64,000 nucleotides of DNA from Desnuesiella massiliensis (GTDB lineage: Bacteria; Bacillota; Clostridia; Clostridiales; Clostridiaceae), in contig NZ_LN879457.1 of assembly GCF_001403615.1 (NCBI RefSeq), forward strand, positions 1,240,001-1,304,000, given 5' to 3'. A model generated the notes under the pieces. The model searched no databases. It was not told the DNA's origin and saw only the letters and a program-made list of their open reading frames with translations. Positions 50,922 to 59,765 of this stretch are shown piece by piece. Made by a program: the position numbers and the translations under genes. Each line of letters begins with the position of its first letter. Position 1 is the first letter of the stretch.

Positions 50922-52193
50922 ATGAGAGTTTTGAAGGTAGGCTCTAGCGGATCAGATGTGATGAAAATTCAAGCAATACTAAAGAAAATAGGATATTATG
51001 AAGGTGCCATAGACGGAGTTTTTGGAAGTGCTATGGAAGCAGCAGTTAAGAACTTTCAAAGAGATAATAATTTAACCCCAGATGGAATTATAGGAGATAA
51101 TACCTATAAAGCCTTAGAGCGATTTTGGCTTGGCTACGACACCTATACTATTAGACCAGGAGATACAATATATAATATAGCAAGAAGGCATTTTACATCA
51201 GTGGAAAGAATACTGGCTGCAAATCCTAATATAAATGTATATAATTTAACCATAGGACAAAGCATTAAAATACCTTATGGAATTGATATAGTGGATACTA
51301 ATGTAAACTATACTTACGAAATTATGGAAAAAGATATAATGGGTCTAAAAGCAAGGTATCCTTTTATAGAAGTAGGAGTAGCGGGAAAAAGTGTACTTGG
51401 GAAAAATTTATACTATATTAAACTAGGCAGAGGCACAAATCAGGTGTTTTATAATGGAGCTCACCATGCACTAGAATGGATTACCTCCCCACTGCTTATG
51501 AAGTTTATTGAAAACTTTTCAAAGGCTTATGCGGATGGTACTACCATAAAGGGATATAATGTGAGGGATATTTGGAATAGAAGCACTATTTATATAATTC
51601 CTATGGTAAATCCCGATGGAGTAGATTTAGTTATTGATGGATTGAAAAGAGATAACCCTTATTATTCTCAGCTTATTCAATGGAATAAGGGAAGTACTGA
51701 TTTTTCTAAAGTGTGGCAGGCCAATATCAGAGGTGTGGATTTAAATCATAACTATAATGCCGCTTGGCAGCTTTCTAAACAAGCAGAAGCTTCCTATGGT
51801 GTTTATGGCCCCGGACCTACTAGATATTCAGGCCCCTATCCTGAATCAGAGCCAGAATCTAAGGCTGTAGCAGATTTTACTCGCAATCACAATTTTAGAT
51901 TAGTCATTGCCTATCACAGTCAAGGAGAGGTAATATATTGGACCTTCATGAATAAAATACCTCCTGATGCTAGAAGAATAGGTGAATTATTTGCAAAGGC
52001 TAGTGGCTATATGTTATCACAGCCCTATGGCATAACCTCTTATGCCGGCTATAAGGACTGGTTCATTGATAAATTTAATAGGCCGGGATACACTATTGAA
52101 GTAGGAAAGGGAACAAATCCTTTACCGTTAAGTCAATTTAATGACATATATAACGATAATATTGAAATCCTTCTTTTAGCACCTATTGTATAG
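50922..52193 (+). CDS. M14-family peptidoglycan peptidase with PG-binding and LysM domains
   Basis: A 423-residue enzyme: PG_binding_1 repeat (about 4-62, VGSSGSDVMKIQAILKKIGYY), LysM (about 72-118, YTIRPGDTIYNIARRHFTSVE) and a zinc carboxypeptidase-like domain (about 125-423). Zinc ligands are in AHHALEW (His and Glu) and AYHSQGE (His); the catalytic Glu is in YTIEVGKG. This layout resembles Bacillus gamma-D-glutamyl-diamino acid endopeptidases that trim spore or cell-wall peptides. There is no signal peptide, which fits action in the mother cell or spore. ATG 50922 follows GAGGTG. Confidence 0.9.
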   Translation: MRVLKVGSSGSDVMKIQAILKKIGYYEGAIDGVFGSAMEAAVKNFQRDNNLTPDGIIGDNTYKALERFWLGYDTYTIRPGDTIYNIARRHFTSVERILAANPNINVYNLTIGQSIKIPYGIDIVDTNVNYTYEIMEKDIMGLKARYPFIEVGVAGKSVLGKNLYYIKLGRGTNQVFYNGAHHALEWITSPLLMKFIENFSKAYADGTTIKGYNVRDIWNRSTIYIIPMVNPDGVDLVIDGLKRDNPYYSQLIQWNKGSTDFSKVWQANIRGVDLNHNYNAAWQLSKQAEASYGVYGPGPTRYSGPYPESEPESKAVADFTRNHNFRLVIAYHSQGEVIYWTFMNKIPPDARRIGELFAKASGYMLSQPYGITSYAGYKDWFIDKFNRPGYTIEVGKGTNPLPLSQFNDIYNDNIEILLLAPIV

Positions 52194-52209
52194 AAACATT
52201 ATAATAATA

Positions 52210-52254
52210 CCCTTCAGCCTGAGATTTTTATCCTAGCTGAAGGGCATTTTTATT
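52210..52254. terminator. Intrinsic terminator
   Basis: CCCTTCAGC (52210-52218) with GCTGAAGGG (52236-52244), then CATTTTTATT. It ends the peptidase gene; the leftward nitroreductase also ends here. Confidence 0.8.
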
Positions 52255-52798
52255 ATTTAGATTCTTCAAAGGGATATTTTTTGCTATAGGTATTTAGATA
52301 AACCTTTTCGTAATTTAAATCCTTTGCATTCTTTGGTTCCTTTACTTCATCAGCATAACCAATAGAAACTATAGCTAACACCCCTAAATTCTCAGGGATA
52401 TTTAAAACCTTACGTACATATTCTTCAGCGCTTGTATTATCATCATGGCTCCTTTCCCTTATTTGAATCCAACAGGAACCAAGCTGAAGTTCTTCTGACA
52501 TTAAATGAATTACGGTAGTAGCAATGGAGGCGTCTTCTATCCAAACGCTGCTAAGTGCTGGATTTCCTAAAATAACTATACCTAGATCAGCATTTTTTAA
52601 AAATTGAGCACCTAATTTGGATAAAGAAAGCTTTTCCAAAAGGCTCTTATCTTCTACCACAATGAATTCCCAAGGCTTTGAATTCTTTGAAGTAGGGGAT
52701 AATAAGGCTCCTTGAATTAATTGGATAACTTTCTCCTTTTCAACCTTCTTAGAGGTGTATTTTCTAATACTTCTTCTTTTCTTTAATATTTCTAACAA
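52253..52798 (-). CDS. Nitroreductase-family flavoprotein
   Basis: A 181-residue FMN oxidoreductase. N-terminal RRSIRKYTSKKVEKEKVIQLIQGALLSPTSKNSKPWEF is the FMN-binding signature (Arg triplet, Ser/Asn), and LGSCWIQIRERSHDD plus LGVLAIVSIGYADE complete the fold. These enzymes reduce nitro groups or quinone-like compounds with NAD(P)H. TAGGAGGAA precedes the start on the minus strand. The physiological substrate is unknown. It reads away from the regulator HxlR. Confidence 0.88.
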   Translation of the reverse strand: MLEILKKRRSIRKYTSKKVEKEKVIQLIQGALLSPTSKNSKPWEFIVVEDKSLLEKLSLSKLGAQFLKNADLGIVILGNPALSSVWIEDASIATTVIHLMSEELQLGSCWIQIRERSHDDNTSAEEYVRKVLNIPENLGVLAIVSIGYADEVKEPKNAKDLNYEKVYLNTYSKKYPFEESK

Positions 52799-52898
52799 GA
52801 GTCATTCCTCCTAACTATTTTTTATAAATTTTAACACTAAAATTAGTAAAATAACAGTGTATATAACAAAGAAATAGGAACTTAAGATTAAGAATATG

Positions 52899-53234
52899 CT
52901 ATTGCATAATTGTAAGTCCCCACTTTTTTAGTTCTATAAATACTGTTTCTAGATTTTTCCCTTTTTCAGTTAATTCATATTCAACTTTTGGAGGAATCTC
53001 TGGATAAACTATTCTTTTGACTAAACCGAACTTTTCTAGTTCACGAAGCCTAAGAGATAGAGTTTTAGGACTTATTCCTTCTAAAGAACGCAGCAAATAA
53101 CCAAATCTTATTGTTCCATCTATTAATAAATCTCTTATTATTAGAAATGTCCATTTACTTCCTATGATATCTATCGCCTCTTCTATAGGGCATTTATCAG
53201 AAGGATTTCCACGCTCAAGTTTAATTTCTGACAT
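52899..53234 (-). CDS. HxlR-family transcriptional regulator
   Basis: A 111-residue winged-helix protein with the HxlR pattern CPIEEAIDIIGSKWTFLIIRDLLIDGTIRFGYLLRSLEGISPKTLSLRLRELEKFGLV and the conserved N-terminal Cys. Members often sense electrophiles or redox stress through that Cys. ATG at 53234 (MSEIKLE) is behind AAGGAG; a longer in-frame start overlaps that site. It is divergent from an Old Yellow Enzyme, which it probably represses. Confidence 0.9.
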   Translation of the reverse strand: MSEIKLERGNPSDKCPIEEAIDIIGSKWTFLIIRDLLIDGTIRFGYLLRSLEGISPKTLSLRLRELEKFGLVKRIVYPEIPPKVEYELTEKGKNLETVFIELKKWGLTIMQ

Positions 53235-53306
53235 AAAAAAAACTCCTTTCATTCATTGATTTATCACATTACTTACTTTTTTGAAATTATATGAAAAAAA
53301 TATCAC

Positions 53307-53320
53307 TACTTTTCAAAGTA
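53307..53320 (+). promoter_or_regulatory. Palindromic site between hxlR-type gene and OYE gene
   Basis: TACTTT-TC-AAAGTA (53307-53320), a perfect 6-bp inverted repeat within the divergent promoter region; related TTACTTAC and AAGTAGTTT motifs lie nearby. A good candidate for the HxlR binding site. Confidence 0.5.
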
Positions 53321-53378
53321 TAGTATATAAAATATAATGACATTAAGCAAGTAGTTTAAATAAAAGGAGATTAAAATT

Positions 53379-54395
53379 ATGAACACTTTCAAAAGTTATA
53401 CTTTAAAAAATACTAATTTAAAGAACAGGATTGTTATGCCGCCAATGTGTATGTATTCCTCAGATGACACTGGTAAAGTAAAGGATTTTCACTATGATCA
53501 TTATGTTACAAGAGCTATTGGAGGAGTTGGTCTTATAATAGTTGAAGCTACAGGAGTAGCTAAAAATGGCAGGACAACAGATATGGATTTAGGAATTTGG
53601 GATGATGAGCATATAGATGGATTAAAAAACATTGTTCATGGTGTTAAGAAGTACGGCTCTAAAATTGCAATACAATTGAATCATGGTGGAAGAAAATATA
53701 TAGGAACAGCCGGAGAAGCTGTAGCTCCAAGTGAGGTTAAATTCGATGAAAAAAGTTCATTACCTAAGGAGTTATCTAAAGATAAAATAAAAGAGATCAT
53801 ATTAAGTTTTAAAGAAGCAGCTAAAAGAGCTGATGAGGCTGGGTTTGATGCTATAGAAATACATGGAGCCCATGGCTATTTGATACATCAATTCTTATCA
53901 CCATTATCGAATTTAAGAGTAGATCAATATGGCGGAAATATAAAGAATAGAACCAGATTTCTTAAAGAAGTACTACAAGCTGTGGCTGAAGTATGGCCAA
54001 AGGAAAAACCAATTTTGCTTAGAGTCTCAGCTTACGATTATAAAAATGGCGGAATAAATATAAATGACATGGTTGAAATTATAAATGATGTTAAAGAATA
54101 TATTGATATGGTGCATGTAAGTACAGGAGGATTGGTTCCAGCAGAAATAAATGCCTATCCAGGATATCAAGTTAATTTTTCAAGTATAATTAAAGCTAAA
54201 TGCAATATCCCTACAATAGCTGTTGGATTAATAACAGATGTTAACATGGCGGAGGAAGTAATATCAAATGATAGAGCGGATTTGGTTGCAATTGGCAGGG
54301 AACTTTTAAGAAATCCATACTTTGTATTAAATGAAGCTAAAATTAAAAATTCAGATATAAGCTATCCAGAGCAATATAAGGGCGCTTTTAACTAA
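53379..54395 (+). CDS. Old Yellow Enzyme (NamA/YqjM-type NADPH dehydrogenase)
   Basis: A 338-residue TIM-barrel flavoenzyme. The YqjM-class N-terminus NRIVMPPMCMYSSDD carries the Cys (Cys24) that tunes FMN. NHGGRK, the HGAHGYLIHQFLSP segment (substrate His pair), RVSAYDY and VAIGRELLRNPYF are all present. It reduces the C=C bond of alpha,beta-unsaturated carbonyls, an electrophile-detoxifying reaction. It is divergent from HxlR and behind a TACTTTTCAAAGTA site. AAAGGAG precedes the ATG. Confidence 0.92.
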   Translation: MNTFKSYTLKNTNLKNRIVMPPMCMYSSDDTGKVKDFHYDHYVTRAIGGVGLIIVEATGVAKNGRTTDMDLGIWDDEHIDGLKNIVHGVKKYGSKIAIQLNHGGRKYIGTAGEAVAPSEVKFDEKSSLPKELSKDKIKEIILSFKEAAKRADEAGFDAIEIHGAHGYLIHQFLSPLSNLRVDQYGGNIKNRTRFLKEVLQAVAEVWPKEKPILLRVSAYDYKNGGININDMVEIINDVKEYIDMVHVSTGGLVPAEINAYPGYQVNFSSIIKAKCNIPTIAVGLITDVNMAEEVISNDRADLVAIGRELLRNPYFVLNEAKIKNSDISYPEQYKGAFN

Positions 54396-54536
54396 TTTGA
54401 GTTTGATTTAGAGAATGAAATCCCTAAAAGTTTTAAATTATTATTATAAGGTATAAACAACATGAATAAATTGCACATAAAACCTTAAGCAAGCAACTAA
54501 AAGAATTGAAAAGTTTTATTTTATAATATTAATAAA

Positions 54537-54577
54537 TAGGACCATATCAAATTAATTTTTACTTTGGTATGGTCCTA
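54537..54577. terminator. Intrinsic terminator-like hairpin
   Basis: TAGGACCATA (54537-54546) with TATGGTCCTA (54568-54577), a 10-bp stem just before the 3' end of the leftward AraC gene; T-tracts are modest. The stretch 54396-54536 holds nothing else I can recognise. Confidence 0.6.
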
Positions 54578-54582
54578 TACCT

Positions 54583-55482
54583 TTATATGCTTTTTATTGG
54601 AATATAAATTTTCATTGAAACTTTGTCATATTCCCAAGGATGACAATGCTCATCGTAATACTCAAAGTCAAATTTAGTTTCATCAATTTCATATTGTGAA
54701 TTTGGAAACCACTGCTGGAGTATATAGCTCCAGGTTCCTTTTATGGAATCTACAAATTCCTCTTCACTTACCTCAGGGGTGGTAAATACAGCGTAGGTAG
54801 CAGCAGGGACTTCTAATTTATACATATCCTCTGTGGCTTTGTCAAAGCTATCAACCCCAACAGCCATTACATATGAAAAATCATCAGTAGTCATATCGGT
54901 ATTAATACAGATACAATACTCTCCATGCTTTGATGGATTTAATTGTTTATACAATTTTTCCTCACAATTGCTATCATCAAAGCCGCGTTGAGCCCAGAAA
55001 GCTGGGATATCCCTTGAGCGTAATACGTTTTTAAGGTTATTCTTAAATTCATACCCAACTACCTTAAAGCTAGGTATTTCTATTATTTTAGGTTCCATAA
55101 TAATCCCTCCAGTTAAATTCTCTTTTAAATATGATAAACTAATTTTTGGGGGTAATCCTTTTGGTGCATGAAGTCTATATAGACTTGGCGGATATCCAAA
55201 AGCACGTTTAAAAGCTTTATTAAAGCCTGCATGAGTCTCAAAGCCATAATCCATTGCTATATCAATTATCTTTGCTCCCATTGCTATATCATGTAAAGCA
55301 AACTGTAACTTTCTTTTCGTTACATAATCCATTACTGATAAATGAACAAAACTACTGAATACTTTATAATAATGATAGGTTGAAAAACCGGCAATGGAAG
55401 CTAGCATATCTACAGTTAAATTATCTTGAATATGCTCATCTATATAATCAATAGTTTTTTGAATCAAGTTAACATACTCCAT
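54583..55482 (-). CDS. AraC-family regulator with GyrI-like effector domain
   Basis: A 299-residue Rob/SoxS-like protein: two AraC helix-turn-helices at about 10-105 (VDMLASIAGFSTYHYYKVFSS and IDIAMDYGFETHAGFNKAFKRAFG), and a GyrI-like small-molecule domain at about 130-299 (KIIEIPSFKVVGYEFKNNL, PAATYAVFTTPE, WEYDKVSMKIYIPIKS). Such proteins respond to amphipathic or drug-like ligands and control efflux or stress genes. The start ATG at 55482 has AGAGGTGAC upstream. An 18-bp palindrome overlaps its promoter region. Confidence 0.9.
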   Translation of the reverse strand: MEYVNLIQKTIDYIDEHIQDNLTVDMLASIAGFSTYHYYKVFSSFVHLSVMDYVTKRKLQFALHDIAMGAKIIDIAMDYGFETHAGFNKAFKRAFGYPPSLYRLHAPKGLPPKISLSYLKENLTGGIIMEPKIIEIPSFKVVGYEFKNNLKNVLRSRDIPAFWAQRGFDDSNCEEKLYKQLNPSKHGEYCICINTDMTTDDFSYVMAVGVDSFDKATEDMYKLEVPAATYAVFTTPEVSEEEFVDSIKGTWSYILQQWFPNSQYEIDETKFDFEYYDEHCHPWEYDKVSMKIYIPIKSI

Positions 55483-55505
55483 GAAGTCACCTCTTTATAA
55501 TCATT

Positions 55506-55523
55506 AATTTCCGTACGGTAATT
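55506..55523 (-). promoter_or_regulatory. CCGTACGG palindrome upstream of the AraC gene
   Basis: AATT-T-CCGTACGG-T-AATT (55506-55523): a GC-rich perfect 8-bp core in AT-rich DNA, 24 bases before the AraC start. Rare in composition, so likely a protein binding site. Whether it serves this gene or the divergent HAD gene is unclear. Confidence 0.4.
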
Positions 55524-55746
55524 ATATAATAACATTTACAAATGTAATTTCTTATCCTAATTTGTTAATATTGAAATTTAAAAAGGTATAAAGGTAATAA
55601 TAAAAGTATAAAGAATGCTAACAGTTGCTTTAGTTATGTCCTGAAGGAAAGCTGATATAACATAAGAAAGAAATAACATTAATTTTTAAATTATGTTAAT
55701 ATTAAAGTGATAGTTTTAATTTTTTTATATATTAGGAGGAATTATA

Positions 55747-56406
55747 ATGGTTGAAGCTGTAATTTTTGATATGGATGGAGTAATTATCGATAGTGAGCCC
55801 TTACATAAAGAGGTTTTTAAAGAATATATGAAGGAGTTAAAAATTCAGGTTAGTGAAGAATTGTATAATACCTTTATTGGAAGTACGTCTATTGAAATGT
55901 TTACTCAGCTTAAGGAAAAGTTTAACTTTGAGGGAGAGGTAGAAGAGGTCATTGCAATCTACGCGGGAAGATATGTAGAATATATTAAAAAACACAAAGA
56001 CCTAAAGCCTATTGAAGGAGTTAAGGAGTTAATAGAAGAGCTTCATGAAAGAGGGATAAAAATAGCTTTAGCTTCATCTTCTTGTAGAATGCATATAGAT
56101 ATGGTTTTAAATATGTTTAACTTTAATAAATACTTTGATGTAGTGGTAAGTGGTCATGATGTGGAAAAGCCAAAACCGAATCCAGATATATTTTTAAAGG
56201 CTTCAGAGCTTTTAGGAGTAAAACGAGAGCAATGTTTAGTTATTGAGGATTCCTTCAATGGGGTTAGAGCTGCTAAAAGCGCAGGAATGTTATGCATTGC
56301 CTATGATAATCAAAATTCCGGAGCTCAAAATAGGGAGGATGCGGATGCTATAGTACAGAGTATTAGCGATATAAATATCGCGTATATAGGAAAAATTGTA
56401 AAGTAG
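55747..56406 (+). CDS. HAD-superfamily phosphatase, beta-phosphoglucomutase-like
   Basis: A 219-residue HAD-IA protein. Motif I FDMDGVIIDSEP (nucleophile Asp), motif II ALASSS, motif III Lys in EKPKPNPDIF, motif IV VIEDSFNGVRAAKSAGM. The cap domain at about 16-85 is of the beta-PGM subclass. It hydrolyses a phosphate ester or isomerises a sugar phosphate; the substrate is unknown. AGGAGGAATTATA precedes the ATG. Monocistronic. Confidence 0.9.
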   Translation: MVEAVIFDMDGVIIDSEPLHKEVFKEYMKELKIQVSEELYNTFIGSTSIEMFTQLKEKFNFEGEVEEVIAIYAGRYVEYIKKHKDLKPIEGVKELIEELHERGIKIALASSSCRMHIDMVLNMFNFNKYFDVVVSGHDVEKPKPNPDIFLKASELLGVKREQCLVIEDSFNGVRAAKSAGMLCIAYDNQNSGAQNREDADAIVQSISDINIAYIGKIVK

Positions 56407-56548
56407 TTGCTTTATGATATGGTGAACCGTACCATAAGGAACGAGGTTTTTGGCTAAGTCCATGTATAACTGATGTTAAGAGAAATCATAGGTTATATAA
56501 TTGCAGTATAAACTAAAAATTACGAAAATATATGTGTTAAGAATGTTG

Positions 56549-56590
56549 ACTCTTACCTATAAAAAATCTTAGGTAAGAGTTTTCTTATTT
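56549..56590 (+). terminator. Intrinsic terminator
   Basis: ACTCTTACCTA (56549-56559) with TAGGTAAGAGT (56570-56580), then TTTCTTATTTTT. The region 56407-56548 shows nothing else. Confidence 0.8.
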
Positions 56591-56686
56591 TTATAGTATT
56601 TTTAGAAAAAATGTCGGGAAGTAACCTGTTGGTTTTATTATAATAGAGTTATCATATGATATTCGTAATTTAGGGAGGAGCCTCTT

Positions 56687-58012
56687 ATGAACTATTATGA
56701 CCGAATACAAGAATCCATTGAATATATTGAAAGTAATTTAGAGAGTTATATTGATTTAGATATAGTAGCTTCAAAAGCTTATATGTTACTTTCAAATTTT
56801 TATAGAATGTTTTTTGCATTAACAGGGCATTCGGTTAAGGAATACATAAGAAAAAGACGCATGAATCTGGCAATTAATGATATTACGGTTAAGAAAAGTA
56901 CCATCTTGAATATTGCAATTAAATATGGGTTCGAGAGTGGTGATGCCTTTTCTAGAGCTTTTCGGCATATTGTGGGATGTAATCCCTCAACGTTCAAAAA
57001 ACATAATATAAAATATAGTTTTGAAAGGATGAGTGTTTTGGATAAATATTATGATGTACAAGATAGAGACCTACTTGAAAGATACCCTGATATTAAAGTC
57101 TTAAAAAAGTTAGAACCTATGAAAGTGGCATACTATAGGTATTATGGTAAAAGCCCTGAATATAATGCTTTTAAGGTTTTGCTTGAATAGGCAGAAAAAA
57201 ACAAGTTAACTGCAGGTAATAGTAAATATAGATTGTTCGGATATGATACACCTGATTGCGAGCCAGGTTTAGATGGATATGGATATGAAGCTTGTATTAT
57301 CATTGATGATAATTGTAATGTTGAAGATGATAGAGTAAAGGTAAAAGAATTAGAGGGTGGGTTATATGCGGTAACTACTGTTCAAGTTAAAGATATAGCA
57401 AATGCATGGCAAAGATTTAAAGCATGGGTAAAAATAAGTAAATATGATTTTGGTTCTCATCAATGGCTGGAAGAACATTTGGAAGGTATTAATGAAAATT
57501 TTGATTATGCTGTAGATTTATATATGCCAATATGTGAGAAAAGTAAATTTTCAATTGAATCTTTAAATAATACAAATGTAGTCATGTGTAAAATTATTGG
57601 TGAAGAAGAAAAAGCTCCCTATGAAGCATGGGATATTTTACTGAATTGGGCTAAGGCTAATGGTATATTAAATACCTTAGAAAAATATAAATTTTTTGCT
57701 CATCATAATTATAATATCCGAAGAGAAGGAATAAAGACATGGTATATTGCTATGTTAACAGTAGATGATGAAATTACTATTAATGATAAACGAATAAAAA
57801 AGGACATTTTGTACGGAGGAAATTTTGTAACATGTAATACAAATTTTGATAAGCTTTTAAAAACATGGGGAGAAGCGATTAATTGGATTGGCTTAAATGG
57901 ACAACGAATAAACCCTAAAATTAGGTGGATTGAAGAATGGTATGTACAAGATAGTAAATTGTCTCCAACAGAATGTCCAAGTATTAAAATTTATATGCCT
58001 ATAAAGAGCTAA
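56687..58012 (+). pseudogene. AraC/GyrI-type regulator interrupted by an in-frame amber codon
   Basis: Two consecutive stretches in the same frame, separated only by TAG at 57188-57190, together make a 441-codon AraC-family regulator. Part 1 (167 aa) carries the AraC helix-turn-helix region (LDIVASKAYMLLSNFYRMF, ILNIAIKYGFESGDAFSRAFRHIVG) and the start of the effector domain (MKVAYYRYYG). Part 2 continues it (GYGYEACIIIDDN, GGLYAVTTVQ, then SPTECPSIKIYMPIKS). The sequence around the stop (VLLE-stop-AEKN) suggests TGG to TAG. The 43 codons after it have no start signal, so part 2 is not an independent gene. Either a recent nonsense pseudogene, a sequencing error, or amber read-through. Confidence 0.75.
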
Positions 58013-58091
58013 GATTAAGATATTCTGATACTTGCATTAATAATCCATGTGTGGTACATTAAGGATATAAATTTGAAAGGAGTGGTTGCGT

Positions 58092-58178
58092 ATGATTAAG
58101 AAGAACAATAGATTTTTATTAAATTTATATATGCAGCTATTCCAGATGAAAGTTATTAAATGTAATTTTGTTTTATAG
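58092..58178 (+). CDS. Short reading frame (28 codons), doubtful
   Basis: A 28-codon frame starting MIKKNNRFLL behind AAAGGAG. No recognisable domain. It could be a small peptide or the frame-shifted stub of a decayed gene; the adjoining sequence to 58280 has no other good frame. Confidence 0.2.
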   Translation: MIKKNNRFLLNLYMQLFQMKVIKCNFVL

Positions 58179-58229
58179 ATAGCATTAATTTTGAAGTTAT
58201 GAATCAATATTATGAATATAAATTTATTA

Positions 58230-58270
58230 ACCCTGGAGTAGTTGGATTTAACTGTTTCAGGGTATTTTTA
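58230..58270 (+). terminator. Intrinsic terminator-like hairpin
   Basis: ACCCTG (58230-58235) and CAGGGT (58258-58263), then ATTTTTAT, with a long loop. It would end transcripts from the AraC region ahead of the GNAT gene. Confidence 0.45.
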
Positions 58271-58335
58271 TACCCCAATTTGGATTGGCTGCATATAAAA
58301 TGAAAAATTTATGGATTATAAAGAGAGGTAAGAAA

Positions 58336-59289
58336 ATGATATTTGAAAAGTTAAATGAAAAGTATTTAGAAGATGCAGTTAAGCTTACACAAGCACAATA
58401 CAATATGGAGCAGAAACATATAGAAGCCTTATATGAGAAGGATTATAAAGATATTCTGACTGATATGTTAAGTGACATCTTTAAGAATAAGCGCGGATTG
58501 GTAGCTGTTGAAAGAGGAAAAGTATTAGGGTATTTAAGTTTTTGGGGAAGTGTGAATGGGCATTTTGGTAATGTTAAAGGTTCATTTTCTCCATTATTTG
58601 CAAATGCTTATGGCGGAGAAAATAGGGGTAAAATAGCATCACTTCTATTTCAATATACATCAGAAGAAATGATTAAGGAAGAAATTTTAAGTTATGCAAT
58701 TTGTCTATATAGCCATGATGCTGAAGTTATGCAATCTTTGATGATGAATGGATTTGGCGTAAGGTGCGGAGATGCAATTAGAAATGTTAACAAGCTGCTC
58801 AATATTGAAATTAACACAGAGTATTCTTATGATGAAATACATTATAGTAAAGCAGGTTGTCTATTAACATTAAGTAACAGTTTAGAGAGGCATATGAGAA
58901 AGAGTCCTACATATTTTCCAAAGGAAGAACTTTCAGAGGAGAAATTTACTGAGAGATGTTATAATAGGCAATCGCGTTTCTTTATTGCCAAGGATAAATC
59001 AGAAATAATAGGATATTTAGAAGTTGCGAATGATGGGGAAACATTTATTTCTGAAGAACCAGACTATTTGCATATTTGTGGAGCATATTTGAAAGAAGGC
59101 TATCGTGGAAAAAATATAATCCAGAGTTTACTTTCATTTGTTATTGAAACGCTAAAGAAGGATGATATAAAGCGATTAGGTGTGGATTTTGAGACAATTA
59201 ATCCAACTGCATTAAAATTTTGGGAAAAGTTTTTTGATAGTTATACGTATAGCTTTGTCAGAAGAATTGATGAAAGAATTCTTAGATAA
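58336..59289 (+). CDS. Double-domain GNAT acetyltransferase
   Basis: A 317-residue protein with two GNAT-like halves. The N-terminal half (about 1-145) has RGLVAVERGKVLGYLSFWGS; its acetyl-CoA loop region (GGENRGKIASLLFQYTSEEMI) is weak. The C-terminal half (about 185-317) has a usable loop AYLKEGYRGKNIIQSLLSFVIE and a typical PTALKFWEKFF end. ATG 58336 (MIFEKLNEKYLED) follows GAGAGGTAAGAAA; the longer in-frame start at 58285 has no RBS. Substrate unknown. Confidence 0.8.
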   Translation: MIFEKLNEKYLEDAVKLTQAQYNMEQKHIEALYEKDYKDILTDMLSDIFKNKRGLVAVERGKVLGYLSFWGSVNGHFGNVKGSFSPLFANAYGGENRGKIASLLFQYTSEEMIKEEILSYAICLYSHDAEVMQSLMMNGFGVRCGDAIRNVNKLLNIEINTEYSYDEIHYSKAGCLLTLSNSLERHMRKSPTYFPKEELSEEKFTERCYNRQSRFFIAKDKSEIIGYLEVANDGETFISEEPDYLHICGAYLKEGYRGKNIIQSLLSFVIETLKKDDIKRLGVDFETINPTALKFWEKFFDSYTYSFVRRIDERILR

Positions 59290-59443
59290 AAAACTAATTT
59301 AATAATAAGTGTATTAGCATAATAAGATGTTAATTTATAAAGTTACAGTAAAAAGGTAGAGAAAGTACCTAATAAATGAGAGTGTGAAATTTTTTCTGTA
59401 AATAGCTTTCTATGATAAGTATTGTTGAGTCATGAAGACCTAT

Positions 59444-59503
59444 AAAAAAGTCTACGTTATACCTGTTACGGAGAGCGTATCACAAATGATGTAGACTTTT
59501 TTT
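59444..59503. terminator. Bidirectional intrinsic terminator
   Basis: AAAAAAGTCTAC (59444-59455) and GTAGACTTTTTT (59491-59502) between convergent genes; a long loop (about 35 bases) holds a second small stem. Confidence 0.75.
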
Positions 59504-59730
59504 CACAGGCTCGTTTCATCAGCTGCATCCAAGTGGAAAGTGAAAATGTTTTCATCTTCGATGAATCTTATATCCCTACGCCAGACACTAAATCTTTCCG
59601 CATCACATTTTCCTACATACTCAAAATCATCAATCGCTATTCCGTTATCCTGTAAAAATTGCACTATAGCTTCTTCATAACTTACATCTGAATGCTCAAT
59701 AAAATCTTCTAATTTCAAAAATCCGCTCAT
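59503..59730 (-). CDS. Hypothetical protein (75 aa)
   Basis: A short acidic protein, MSGFLKLEDFIEHSDVSY..., with alternating hydrophobic strands at the C-terminus (DIRFIEDENIFTFHLD). AAAGGAGG lies upstream of its ATG on the minus strand. No family recognised. It lies 35 bases downstream of the nucleotidyltransferase-like gene, so the two may be co-transcribed. Confidence 0.65.
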   Translation of the reverse strand: MSGFLKLEDFIEHSDVSYEEAIVQFLQDNGIAIDDFEYVGKCDAERFSVWRRDIRFIEDENIFTFHLDAADETSL

Positions 59731-59765
59731 GCAAAACCTCCTTTGTATTCCTGATATATTCCATC

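Noticed and set aside
57188..57190. Amber codon as pyrrolysine or programmed read-through
   Set aside because: No sign of a downstream insertion element, and AraC regulators are not known to contain pyrrolysine; a nonsense mutation is simpler.
57233..58012. Second half of the split AraC gene as an independent GyrI-like protein
   Set aside because: Its only start is a TTG with no RBS, and the frame is continuous with the upstream gene across the amber codon.
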